DNA from: Flectonema sp. DT1601
Taxonomy: Eukaryota; Euglenozoa; Diplonemea; Diplonemida; Diplonemidae
NCBI GenBank assembly: GCA_964019425.1
Contig: OZ025809.1
Coordinates: forward strand, 620,001 to 684,000
Length of the DNA: 64,000 bases
Reading direction: 5' to 3'
A model generated the notes under the pieces. It was not told where the DNA came from and searched no databases. It saw nothing but the letters and a program-made list of their open reading frames with translations. Shown here piece after piece: positions 43,786 to 61,875 of this stretch (position 1 is the stretch's first letter; every line of letters begins with the position of its first letter). The position numbers and the translations under genes were made by a program.

Positions 43786-43979
43786 CTAATTCCGCACAAA
43801 GTTTTTCAAAATTCCTGATTTTAAGTATAATTTCCGGAGGCTGAGAACACTATCAGGACCTGAAGCACAGCCTATAAGCCTGTACGATAATTTGTGTGGA
43901 GCTGGCGATTTCCTCAAACTTTGTGTTTGGAGCTGGCGGTTTTTTGAAACTTTGTGTTGAAAACTTTGTGCGGAATTAG
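43786..43979. repeat. Foldback element with 20-bp inverted ends
   Basis: The left end (43786-43805) and right end (43960-43979) are perfect inverted copies of CTAATTCCGCACAAAGTTTT. Inside, GGAGCTGGCG followed by a CAAACTTTGTGTT-like string occurs twice (near 43898 and 43930). No open frame. T-runs flank both sides. It resembles a small non-autonomous foldback or MITE-like element, or a long hairpin RNA; no target-site duplication is obvious. Confidence 0.65.
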
Positions 43980-48923
<4,944 letters not shown>

Positions 48924-49280
48924 AATTGAAACCTGTTTGTAATACTTGCGAAGTACACTCCCAACCAGCAAAAGAAAAAATGTGTTTTGATAAGAGGAAA
49001 GAGAAAAAAAAAGAAAACGAAACACATAGCAGAATAAGAAAAAGAAGAAAGCCAAGAAAACTCTCCTGATCAGTCACGGAAAGCGTAGTTTCTTTATCAT
49101 GGAGGAGCATGGTGTGATTTAAAAACACCATCTCTTGCTGGCGGGATGCCAAAAATGGTCTTTTGTCGAGAAAAATCGATTTTTTCTTTCCCTCTTTCAC
49201 AACAACAAACATTATCAAGCTACACCCTATAAAACTTATTAATGGGGGGGTGTACAAACGCTTATATGATTTTAAAAAGG

Positions 49281-49316
<36 letters not shown>

Positions 49317-49518
49317 ATATCCAAAGTGGAAGGGGTAGGGTGAAAAAAAAGGGTCCTATATTTTTTTTAAATACTCACAGTATAACAAAAAACCAGGTGA
49401 GAATTGGAACAGGTGTTATGTGGAAAGGGGAAAAGCCGTTTTTGTAGTTTAAGATTAACTGTGTGCACGAGACCTCGGGGGGAATTTTCTTATTATTAGG
49501 CATAGGTATGCTCCAGAA

Positions 49519-50105
49519 TGTAAGAATACCGTTGTGAGTATTCACTAGTCGTTTGATTAAAAAAAAATATTCTGCGCAGCTTTTATTTGAGTGACAATTG
49601 CTCCACACATATTGTCGACTCTGATTTCGGGAAGTTGGTCGTCCTGATTGATGAGCGGAACGTACCTGCTATGCAGAAAGTGGGAATACCTTTGTGAGTA
49701 TTCACTAGTCGTTTGATTAAAAAAAATATTCTGCGCAGCTTTTATTTTGAGTGACAATTGCTCCACACATATTGTCGACTCTGATTTCGGGAAGTTGGTC
49801 GTCCTGATTGATGAGCGGAACGTACCTGCTATGCAGAAAGTGGGAATACCTTTGTGAGTATTCACTAGTCGTTTGATTAAAAAAAATATTCTACGCAGCT
49901 TTTATTTTGAGTGACAATTGCTCCACACATATTGTCGACTCTGATTTCGGGAAGTTGGTCGTCCTGATTGATGAGCGGAACGTACCTGCTATGCAGAAAG
50001 TGGAATACCTTTGTGAGTATTCACCGGTCGTTTGATAAAAAAAAATATTCTGCGCAGCCTTTATTTGAGTGACAATTGCTCCACACATATTGTCGACTCT
50101 GATTT
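49519..50105. repeat. 160-bp tandem array, about 3.7 copies
   Basis: The motif TCTGCGCAGC (one copy TCTACGCAGC) recurs at 49571, 49730, 49890 and 50049, giving periods of 159-160 bp with very few differences. Each full unit can fold two perfect 6-bp hairpins on either strand: GAATAC...GTATTC (49684-49703 in one unit) and GACAAT...ATTGTC (49753-49776). An A-run lies between them on the plus strand. On the minus strand three units carry CTGCATAGCAGGTACGT, which contains a donor-like CAG|GTACGT. The outermost copies are partial and diverged. It may be an array of small RNA genes. Confidence 0.85.
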
Positions 50106-51437
50106 GGTTATAGACTATTCTTAGAGGCATTTAAAAGGTTGATAACAAAACAAAAGAAAGTATATCGTCGCCCTGATTGGCGATGAATAGGGGAAAATGG
50201 GCACCTTGTCACAAAAGCACGAAATTATGTTAAATTAGTTGTTTAGCAGTAATGCTGCAAAGTTGTAAACTTACGGTACTGTATTTTTTTTTTTTTTTTT
50301 TTTTTTAAAAATACAGCACCACAAACAGCCCTTGCATCTAAATTCCATAACTAAAGGTGACAACTGCTCTCACGCATCTCGTCACGCTCGGCTATTTTAT
50401 TTTATTTGCTTGAAAAGAAGCAGAGAACTGAAGCTCCATCAATGATAAAGCGTGAGACATCATTTCAGAGATGTACTTACAAAGTAAGACACAACTCCAG
50501 ACACGCAAAAAAAGAAGGGGGAAAAGAAAAAAGAAATGTCTTCAAAAACCTGAACTGCTTTCTTTTTTTATAATCAAAAAAACAGATAAGGAAAAAAAAA
50601 AGAAAAGGAAGGGGTGAAACTTTGACAATGTAAAAACAGTAACAACTATATTTTTTGTCTTACTGACCAGAAGACGTTGTCGAATCTGGTAATTCGGGAA
50701 AAGGAAGGGGAAAATAAAATAAAAATATAAAGAAAAGAGAAATCAGTGTATACGCGCATCAAGCGCCACTTCTTTTTTTCTTTTTTTTTGAGAATAATTG
50801 AGACTTTTAACTGCGTTTTCTGTTTTTTGTGAGAAAATTATTTGCTGAGAAAATAAAAAATAGGTGTGTTATGCAAGGCAAAATAATTACAGATACTTGT
50901 TAAGGGTACAAAAAGGAAACTAAAAATTCCTCTTTTTTTTTTTTTTTTTTTTTTTGGAAAAAATACTTTGGAGAGGGAAGCTCCCCTCACATGCATACTG
51001 TCATGAAAAGCAGACGGCAAAGTACTTTTTTTTATTGTACGGGGGGGGGGAAAAAAAATTGTTAATAATAGTAGCATAAAAAATGAATGACAAAAACAGA
51101 ATTAAGAAACAAATGATCGGTAGAATGAGTGCCGCGAGAAGGATAGAAAACGAAGATTTAAAAAAAAAAAAAAAGTGATCTGGAATCGTGTGTCGTTTTT
51201 TTTTTCTTTTTTTTTCTTTTTTTTGCATGTTTAAGTTACTATGAGTAATGAAAAAAATATTTTGCTAGAACGTTGTGGCTGGGAATGGGATAGAAAATAT
51301 TTCCCTACATCGGTTGTGACAGTCGCTACAGAAAAAACACTGATCGACCACAGCCAGGGACAAACAACCTTTGCGACTGCACTGGCATTTATCTAGGGCA
51401 GAATACGTATAGGTCGATGGGGGAAAAAAAGAGGGCA

Positions 51438-51475
<38 letters not shown>

Positions 51476-53476
51476 AATAAAATTATTTAAATAATAATAA
51501 CTAAATAGTAGCTTTCACGTCTACAAGAAAGAACTGTGATATTAGCAAACTGAGGGACTCTGACTGACATGTTATTTTTCGTTGTATCGGTCATCTTACT
51601 TTAAGATCGTAAGGCAGGTTCTTCATAGAGGTTTTTATTTTTATTTTTTTTATTTAAATGTTGTAATATTGTTAATTTCCCTAAACCACGCGAAAAATAA
51701 AAAGGTTCGGGTCAGCGCGCTCCCACCAAAAACAAGGAATGGGAAAGACCCGAAGAGAAAAAAAAGAAAAAAAAGCAAGAATGTCAAGACAACCAAAAAA
51801 CAGTATCTGGTCACGACAGCAGAACAACCAATTCAGCACCTAACTGCGTAGGCTAACTAAATTTACATTACTTTGGTCACGACAATGTCAGTGGTACGGT
51901 TGATGGTACTTTTTTGTTTCTATATTTTTTTATATTACGAGATTTTTGTTTGTTTTTTTAAGGGAAGGAATTTTTTTTGTTTTAATGTTAACCATATATA
52001 TGTCAAAGAAATAATATTATTCAGCAACACAATTTGGTTTTTTGATTTTTTTTTTATATAACTCAGAAGAAGGGAATTACCCACCACTGCAAAAGCACCA
52101 AGCAGCTGAACTGGGCATAACAAATATCACAAATAAGTTTCGGTTCAATCCGGGGAAACTCTTTGCTCTACTTAATTTAAAACGAATGTAATGGAAATTC
52201 AGGGGGGTAAAGCGCATATAAGCCTCAAGAACACGTCGAAAAACAACAGTGATACAAAAATAAGAAGCCTACGCACAGGTCAACGCGCACCCCTGATTAA
52301 AGGAATAACAAAACATAAATTTGAAGAACAAAAAAGAAGGAATAAATACGTAAGTGCTATGAACTAATTAACGATACTAAATGGCTAACTTTAAATATTA
52401 CTGTATATTATGAGTACTGGGGTAACTCACAGCAACAGAAGACCCAATCCGTAGCCGTTTCCGAAGACTCAGCAATGGATTGTTAAATTAGCTTTCAACT
52501 GAAGGAATGCAATTTAAATTTATAAAAAAAATTAAAGAAAATCTTCAGTATTCCACCTTGCCTAGCTTAAGGAACTATTTTAATAAAGGCGAGCAAGTAT
52601 ATATCCTACGTCAGTCTTCAAAAAAGAAAGAAAAAAAATAAATAATAATAATAATACGGAAGGAAGAATAGAAAAGAAGAATAGAAAATGACAGGATTCC
52701 CGTCGGGAAAAAAAAAAAGGGGGTAAATTGATACTTTTTTGAGGTCCCACACACTGAAGGAAAAGAACTATCAGTTACAGCGTAGTACGCAATTGAAAAA
52801 TAAATACCGTTGGAGGCCACGTGAGCACCTCTTGCCCATGTTACCGCAACAATCATAACTCATGAGAAAACACAAAGTAATAAAACCTTTCTGAAGATAA
52901 CCAATCCAGTATAAAATCCTCAAGGTAGGGAAGCAGCCTTATAAATAGTCATACGGTTGGGTAGCAGGCAATGCCAACATGAAAATGAAAGAAAAAAAAA
53001 CTGTCTAAAGCGAGCAAGCATCGGAAGATAGGCAATATTCTTACTTCTCAACATGCAAAGCCTAAAAACAAGGAGGAAAATTGTAACCTGCGATTACAGT
53101 CCCCTAGTCGATACCTACTATTATAGCTACAGACACTCACTCGTATTTGAACTATTTTGGTCTCCTATCTAGACCAGGTATTTTGTTTTATATTTACGAC
53201 AAATGGCAGCGAGGTTAAGAAGTTAGGGACAGTGGGCGCAGTAGTATTGGCAAGTCTTCCTCATTTTTCTTGCTGTCAGGGGATAGTCAATGAACGGAAA
53301 CAAATCATAAGTAACAAATGAAAAGACACATAGGAAGAAGAAAAAGAAAACTAATAGATTATCGTGCAAAAACACAGTAATTTTAAAAAAAAAAAGATTT
53401 AAATCCTACACTAAATGAATAAAGTTTTTTTTCGCAGGGTCGGATTAAAAAAAATAAATAAATAAATATAAAAAAT

Positions 53477-53514
<38 letters not shown>

Positions 53515-54245
53515 ATGATCTTTGCTTTTGCGAAAAGAAATCACAAGATCACACAATTAGATTAGATCAAACTACTACTCCGAATCGTACCCAGAATGAA
53601 ATCCGTTGGGAAATTAAATGCCACTTCTTAGTTATTTTGTCCACCACAAATTAAATCAAGGGAACAGAAACCAACTTCATTTTTTTTTATTTTTATTTTT
53701 TCATTACACTTTTCCCTACCAGTATTATTACATTCGAGGTGAGCAGAGATGATTGGCTCGACTTAACTTTCACTCACCGAGAGCGAAAAAAAAAAAATGC
53801 GAGGGATTTTTTGGGTGGGAAAAAATAATTCAATAGAAATCAGAGAAACATTGATTACCACCGAGCATAACAGTAATTACAAAGTAACTGAAATGTGTAC
53901 AGATGACAATGCTAACATGACATGTCAGACGGTACCACAACAACCGTGAGACTAAGAATAGAAAGATTAGAATAGATATATTGCACCGATTGATGTCACA
54001 CATTAGATCATCATAACATACGCTCACACCCTCTCCTGATTAGCAATGTACAAGAGGAAATATTCCTTTGAATAAGACCAATAGTAACATAAACATCCAC
54101 AATATACAAAAGGATTATAAGAAAAATATTAAGCGCAGCATTCACCACATTTAGCATCAGTAAAAACAGGAAAAACGGCTTTGTGAGCGCGAATAATCCT
54201 TCTTAGGCGCCAACAGTTGGGAATGCAGCTTGCGCAAGGAGGGGG

Positions 54246-54277
<32 letters not shown>

Positions 54278-57200
54278 CAATACCAATTACCAATAAACAA
54301 ATGAATAAAACGTTGTAGGAATTAAAAAACAATAATGGTCTATCCCAGACTTCGGATTTTTTTTTTTTTTTTTTATTTATTTATTTATTATTATTATTAG
54401 TTACTTGGCACGTCCAGTACTGATTAATGCAGTCTGGGTTACCCGCCCCAGTAGAGGACCCAAGTGTTTTTATAGCTTCGAATTAACCTTGCCCAGAGAC
54501 GAACAAAAAGGGAAAAAAAAAGAAATAAACAGGGATTTTGAATGTTTGACTTTGTAAAATACAAAACTGTATCGCGTAAGTATTAGGCGGAACTTGTCTA
54601 TGGAGTGGATGGGAGTAAATAAACAAAATATCATTTTTTCTATTATTTAAAAAAAAAACAAAAAAAAAAAAAAAAAAAATCTTTTCCATGAGAAAAAAAA
54701 TTATCAAAATACCGTCAAAAGGGCGGGCGACTAACAGAGAAGCAACAGTAGAAAAAAAAGTGTACCCCCCCCGCACGAAGTAAAAATCTTTTTGAACCAC
54801 ACGAATACTCACATAAACAAGGCTCACAAATCAATAGCAATAAACAAGTAAAGCAAGGATATGAACTTGAAAAGAAACACAGTACCAACACACGGAATAC
54901 CAGTGACACAAAAGAACAAGTCGGCAGACCACCGATTAGGGTACACCAGATTACTGATAATATAACAGTTTCCAGCAAAGAGTACTCAATGAAATTAAAC
55001 CAAGATGTCAAACCAAATTGTGTATTTTCATCGCCAGGTCTTCCAGAAAAAGTACTCTCTGATATGTTATCTGTTATTGTTTTTTTTTTTTTTTTTTTTT
55101 TTTGTTGTTTTTTGAAAGAAAAAAAAAAAAAAAAAAAAAGAGCAAGCGTAATCGTCATAACAAAACGGAATCAATGGAAATAACTGGTGGGGGAAGAAAA
55201 GAAAAAGAAAAGAGAGAAAGAACCCCCTTCTCGGCACCCGACAGGGACGTATGTATGAGAAAATGGAATAAATCATTTAAGACTATTACATCTAGGAAGC
55301 CAACTTAGGAACAGCTCTACGGTGTTGAAACCAGACATCCGTGAGACACTCACCGGCGGGAAGAAACATAGACTTTACTTGAATTTTTTTTTTTTTTTTT
55401 TTTTTTTCAAAATTATTTTATTTTTCATTTTGTTTGACGATGAATAGTCTAACGATCATAACAAAAATAAAAAAAATAAATTAAAAAAAACAAAAAAAAA
55501 AAAAAAAAAAAAAAGGAAAGGAAAGAAAGTCATCCATGCTGCCGCTTCATAACTCTGAGCGCATGCCAGTCTGGATAAGTTACTTACAAGTGCAATACTT
55601 GTCAGCATTGATAATTAGAAAAATTAGAACCTTTTTAAGGAGCTCCTATCATATGCGGGTCGATAAAAAGGACAATATAACGCAAGTGAAGACAAACTCA
55701 ACAAAAATTGAAAAAAAAAGATTTTTTTTCAAATAAAAAAACAAAATAAAAAGATATCGTGAGTTCTTTCCAAACCATTAATCCGCGAGAGAACAAACTA
55801 CATAGCTACACCGGAGCATGAAGGAGAGGGATGCTAACTCTAAGAAGTTACTACAGCCATCGAACTACACAGCTGTAGTAGAGCCTCTTTCCAACAAGAA
55901 AAGACAGTTAATTCCTCCCGCGAAACAAAAAGTGCAGTTGCAGAGAAGTAAATGCGGAATAAAAGATAAAAAACTTGAACTAAAAAAATAGGTGGATCAA
56001 AAGAATGCAATGAAAAGCAATCCATCCGTAGCGCAGTGGCCTATAGTTTTTTTAACACCATTCGTCATCATGAACGAGTGGAAGAAAAAAAAAAGAAAAA
56101 AAAGAGGCAAAAAAAAAGAAAAGGCCTGCCTATCACACAAAAGGCCACTGACACTGTGCAAAATCGGGGGGGGTAGAAAAAGAGATAACCAACCATGTTT
56201 AACAAGAATAGTAGATAATTGCTGGATGACAGTACGACCGTCAGCAATCTGCTAGTTTTCATGCCTAGTAGAGAGGGAAAAAAAATGCAGAGCATAGAGT
56301 TGTCGTTAAAACAGAATAAGAGGTGGGAAAAAAAACAAATCGTATTTTCAGTGAATACGGCAAAAGGTGTAATAAATGAATACAAATCCCCTAACGAGAA
56401 TACAATTGTGCTCTTTTATTTTTAAGGTCAATATCAAAAAGAGATAATCTTAAGATTTACACTAAAATACAAAGTAGTGGTTGGTTCAGCACTGATGGCG
56501 GTTGAGATCTGTTATAACGTAATCACAAAACCAAAGATATTTTATGTTTTTTTTTTTAAGGGTATCATTTGTTTAATTACAAGGAGTCGGATGCATCCAT
56601 AGCCGCCCTTTAGAAAAGATACTTCGTTTTTCAAGAGTCGTGTACCCAGAAATAAAAAAAACACCCAACGAAAACGGAATAAAGAAATAAGCAACAGAAA
56701 GGGGTAATTTGATAATAAGGGGGGAAAGAAATCACAAAGGGAGGATGAATAAATAAGTATTCTTTCTAATAAGCTTTTGTTTAGCCAGTGAAGCACACGA
56801 ATCTGTCGTTCTCCTTTCACAATTATAGCGATAACACCTCGGGCAATCAAACGAGAAGCCTTTCCCTTTTGACAAATCAAAGGCATAGCTATCAATAATA
56901 ATAAAACGAAAAACACAATTTTTTTTTTTTTTTTTGCACAAAAAAGTTTGCTTTTTCCTTAATATTGTTGATGTAGTTGTTTTTTTTCCCTCCCTTCTTG
57001 TTGCCGTTGCTATTTTTTTCACAACCATTGTGGCTCAGCTTTATTCTTTTAACAAAACGGAAGCGTTATTCGAAAAAAAAAAAAAAAAAACCAAGAACAA
57101 GAAAAATGGATAATAAATAAAAACCTTACAAAAGAAATTATAGATAAAAAAAATAACAAAACAAAGAATGAGACATCATTCCGCACACAAGAATAAAAAA

Positions 57201-59177
57201 GAAGGGGGGGAAAAAAAAGTGCTCCACCAACCATTTAAATCCCTTATGAAAAAATATAGTTGTTGCTGTTGTTGTTGTTTTTTCTCTCATTCCCCTAATC
57301 CAGAAGCCGTGAAGGAATCCTAACTTACCGAAAGGAAAAGTATCGCTACGCGCACTTATGGATACAGGAAGCGAGAAGGGCTCAGAGGAAGAAGAAGAAG
57401 AAGAAGAAGAAGAAAAACAATACAGTAGTTTACGCCTGACCAGATGAAAATAATTTCAGGTTTAAAAAAAAAAAAAAAAAAAGAGTATTAGAAACCAAAC
57501 CTAAATATAAAAAGTAAATCAAAATAAAGTTTGTTTTATTCTCATTTTATTCAATTTGCAGCACGACTTCAAAAAATATCACAAACCGATATCGTACCGT
57601 GAGACACTCACTGGACATTAACAATAAAACAAGCTTGCTCAAACAGACAGCCGCAGAGTACCAGGACAGTAAGTATCGAAAATAATAAAATAAAAAAATA
57701 ATAAATTATTCTTCTTAATTCCATTGCCTTGTTGTAGAATCTGTACGCGGTAAGTCTGAAAAAATGACGAGAAGACGGATCTTATTTTCATTTTTCATTT
57801 TTTTTTCTCTCTTCGCGCGTGAAGGAAGACAGGGCCCAAAAGGCGCCACATTCCTTAACGTTAACAGGGGGGGGAAAAAAAAACTGTCGGGGGAAAGGGC
57901 TTAAGCTGTTTTATCATACTGTAACAGGAACTATTCTTGCTTTTCAGAAATCTCCAAATTTACAAGAAATTTTCCTCACAAATAATTTCTGATCAAAAAG
58001 AGGCAAAAAATAATTTCCCCTAAGAGTTTAGTCTTGTGAGTTTTTTTTTTTTTATTTTATTTTTTCAGCTTAAATTCACGAGAAATATTTCTTCACAAGA
58101 ACTATTCCTTTTTTTTTACACTATTCACAAAAGAAATGATGTGAAAAAAGAAATATCTACTTTCTTTTTTAACTCATCTCAAAGAAAAAAGAAAAAAGAA
58201 TGTAGGGGGACGACAGTCACCGAAGGAACACCAATCGCTTCAGGTTTTTTAAAAGAGTATAAAGCAACAATTAAAATTACAAAGTTCAATCACAATCAGT
58301 AAGAGAATTTCTGTAAAAGCTCTCACCCATAGGGGGAAATTTGATACGATACGAAAAGATTTATCTGAGAACACCCAATAGGGAGGGTTAATTTAGGTTA
58401 ATGTAAATATATAAAATACCGAACCGCAACAACGATAATAACATCAAAAGGGGGGGTATATTGATAAGCAGGGAAAACGACTGATTAGTTGGTTTTTATT
58501 AAAAAAAGAAAATACAAACTGTGTTGCATCATAATATAACCCTTAATGCAGCATCCGTTAAGGATACCGTGACTATGGTAACCGCTCAACTCAGCCTTTT
58601 TTAAGGGTAACCAGCAAGCAAGTCAGAACTAGTAACCATACCAGTAGAAGACCCTATCACGGAGATTGTGTTTTCAGAACTTTGGCTGGAAGGATCATTT
58701 CCCAGCTGTCTACCTTGCCCGGAGACTAACAGGTTGAAAACAAAAAAGAGGAAAAAAAAAACATGATCATGGGAAAGTGGATTTAATAATTTAAAAAATG
58801 TCATTTCTATTCCACCTCTCTTCATGAAATAACCACAAAGTGTTCTAAATGCCCCCCCCCCCCCCCATAACACGAAAAAGCAATACTCGGAACATGACCG
58901 AGCCACCCGGGTTCACCCCTAATAGTTCCAGTATTGATATTGTAAGGGGATTACCGAAGGCTTTAAAAATTCGTAGCACAAGATTTGGACAAACACGAAA
59001 ATAACCATACCAATCTGTAAAAAGGAAATCAGTTTTGAGTCATTATTGCTCAGGACTGTTTTGGTAAATTAGGTTTTTTGAGAGCAATCCATACGTCTGA
59101 CAGACGCAGGTTGTGTGATGGTTGAGCGGATTGAATTGAAATGAACGATAATTACCGGAGGGTAACAAGTTAACAAG

Positions 59178-59211
<34 letters not shown>

Positions 59212-59787
59212 TTTTTCTACTTCCTAATGGATAAGTGACAGTAGTCAGATTATCATTTTTTTTTAAGTCGCAGCACAAATAGTAGTTTTTTTTTTTTTTT
59301 TTTTTTTTTTTAGTTTTTGTTCCACAAAGTAACAATACTAATATTAATAGAGGTCTGATTTTTTTTTTTTTGCTTCAAATTAACTTTTGCTACCAATAGA
59401 AGTTATTAGTTAGAAACTAAAGTAGATAAAAATAGTATTTATTGATTTTTAATGGTAGCCTCAGTTCAGAATAGTAGGGGAAATTTTTTATTCCCCTGAC
59501 CATAATTCTCTGTAAGCCATTTTGAAACTTCAAAAATAAAATAAAAAAGCTGAATTTAGACATTGCCGTTTGTGTAGGAAATTACACTGCTCCTACTAAT
59601 ACAATGCGATTGATTGGTTTTTTTTTTTTTTTTTAAATTAAAACAAGACTTTGACTTGAATGTAAAAACAGTAACAATGTGGGTGGGGGTTGAATGTTTG
59701 AATTTGTAAAATACAAGAAAGACGGTGAGGGGGAAATTATTTTGTACAAGGAGATATAAGAATGCCAACTACAACGAACGTAACGCC
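50106..59787. other. Gene desert, part 3
   Basis: About 9.7 kb with no protein-like frame on either strand. It contains repeat members at 50611-50698 (partner of 5858-6070), 52401-52462 (partner of 1281-1351), several G-run plus TTGATA motifs (52719, 56701, 58332, 58450), a GAA microsatellite near 57387-57412 and a 16-base C-run near 58851-58866. Confidence 0.6.
50611..50698. repeat. Dispersed repeat member, partner of 5858-6070
   Basis: The first 37 bases are identical to 5858-5894 and the rest matches 6025-6070 closely. The copy near 5.9 kb carries about 130 extra bases between the two blocks, bounded by ACAACT on each side. Confidence 0.85.
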
Positions 59788-60179
59788 GTGCTACTACAGG
59801 AACAAACATTTCCCGGGATCGCAACGCAGTCTCTCTTCTAGTGGCCTCTACTCCAATGTTTTATTTATATTATTTGTATTGCGGTACTTGAATAGAAGAA
59901 ACTGCGACACCAAGCGTCGTGCTACTACAGGAACAAACATTTCCTGTGATCGCAACGATAGTATTGGCTCGCAATCTCATCTCAAATCACTTCATAAAAA
60001 ATGACTATTTTCAATTGATCGCAATAATTTATTTACGCGGTTCAAAGTGAGTGAGTGGTGACGAGTGGTGACAACTAATTATATTATGGGCAACATGTAA
60101 ATTTTTTTTTTTAAAGGGAACTACTGCTATACCAAGCGTTGTGCTACTACAGAAACAAACATTTCCTGGGATCGCAACG
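59788..60179. repeat. 39-nt motif in three spaced copies
   Basis: Copies at 59788-59826, 59919-59957 and 60141-60179 begin GTGCTACTACAG and end GATCGCAACG with only one or two differences each. The second and third are also preceded by ACCAAGCGT. The spacer sequences are unrelated. Confidence 0.9.
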
Positions 60180-61227
60180 GCTTGTTGGCAATAAAACAAC
60201 CCTTTAAACGTACCTGTTGCATTGTGAATATTAATTACTATTTTGGTATAATGTGTGTTAAATTGTAGCGGGAAAAGAAGGTAGGGGTAAGGGTTAATAT
60301 ATAGTGCCAGATTCACAAAACAAGATAGCAGGGAACCAACCATCCGCATGTATTGTAGGTCGGCAACCAAAGAAACTAAAAATTAGACATTTTTTTCAAT
60401 ATTTTTTTTTTTTTAAATTGTCTTCGCAAAAAAAAGTAAAAAAAAGGAAAAGAGTCGGGGGGAGAAGTTTGATACGATACGAAAAAGGGAGCGGGGGTTG
60501 AGATATTTGAACATACTTATGAAGAAATAAACATCTGTATTTGTACCGGAGTTAACTAAAATAAACAATTAGTTATAATACAGTAGACTAAAAGTAATGT
60601 TAGTAAAGGCAAACACTCTACATGACGTAGAAGACCTTATATCGTAATCAATGGTTTAAGGGGAAAAGGGGGAAGAGGGGGAAGAGGGGGAAAAAAAAAA
60701 AAAAAAGGGGGGGGTTGGGTAGCTACGACGTCTAAGTAAAAAGATTTTTTTTTTTTTTTTAAAAGAAAGATGAAAAAAAAAAAAGATGAAAAAGAAACGG
60801 AAATAAAAAATAAATAAATAAAAAAAACAAACACGACGATTCAGATCACCCTTTCGCTATTCGAATAAAATAAAAAAAAGAGGGAAAAAAAAGCGCGAAC
60901 GCACACCTACGTTTTTAGTAAAAGAAATAGGGGGATAAAGGTAAAATCAATCCTTTTTTTTTTTTAAATTTGTTTCTTACAGTACAAAAAGAATAAATCC
61001 TAATATCAAGGAAGTTATTATTAATCTTTTCTCTTTTTCTTTTCTTTTTTTTTTTTTTCTCAAAAAAAGTTGAAAGAACAAAACAAAAACAAAAAACACA
61101 GTTAATAGTCTCTATTTTTTTCTCTATTTTTTCTTTTTTTTTATTCAATTTTTTTGTTCCTTTTTTTTTTTTTTTTAAAATCTCATAATCACGATCCTAA
61201 CGGAGGGCAAGAGCGTGAAGGGGAAAC

Positions 61228-61258
<31 letters not shown>

Positions 61259-61566
61259 GAACCGCTATTTAAAGTAAAAGCATTCTCTCTTTTTTTTTTT
61301 TTCCGGAAACCACACATGAACCAGAGCACCATAAAGTCTCTTCCCTCAAAAAAAAAAAAAAAAAAAAATGTTTCGGAGGGCAAAAAAGTAATTATAAATA
61401 ACGTCGAATGAACTTGTGAAAGGCTTGCAAAAATAAACAAATTAATCCCCAGAGGCTACTCAAAGCTATAACTGAGGGAAAATAATAAAACGGGTTATGT
61501 TTCATTCTCACGGATGAGCCTAAACCGTACAAATGCCACTGCAGGAATATAGCCTGCGAGTGATGT

Positions 61567-61598
<32 letters not shown>

Positions 61599-61875
61599 AT
61601 TGTTTGTTTGTTTGTTTGTATCTTTTATTCTATTTCAGTCTGTGTTTGTTATATTTATATTCGTTTCTTTTTTTTTTTTTTTTTTCCAGGAATCGTCCTG
61701 GAAGAAGTCAAACGTCACCTGCCGAAGGTTTCTTTTTTTGTTTTCGAATCGAACTTCGCGCAATTTTCCGTTTTCGAGATCACCAATATACCTAACATAC
61801 ACAAGGTCACACAAGACACTTACAAAGACAAGAAATGGCTAGTTTCGCGTTTTACTTATTTTTATCGTTTTCAAC
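60180..61875. other. Gene desert, part 4
   Basis: No credible gene. It includes a G-run/TTTGATACGATACGAAAA motif at 60457-60486 and many A/T runs. The part next to 61876 is the 3' UTR of the cyclin-like gene. Confidence 0.55.

Noticed and set aside
49557-50130. Protein with 53-residue repeats (CGAIVTQIKAAQNIFF-like) on the minus strand
   Set aside because: The frame is open only because some repeat periods are 159 bases; a 160-base period elsewhere in the array breaks it, and no start context or acceptor is evident.
58876-58912. Possible tRNA: a 5-bp CTCGG/CCGAG arm and GGGTTCACCCC nearby
   Set aside because: Position 58 of the T loop would be C instead of the invariant A, loop position 33 is not T, and no acceptor or D arm can be formed.
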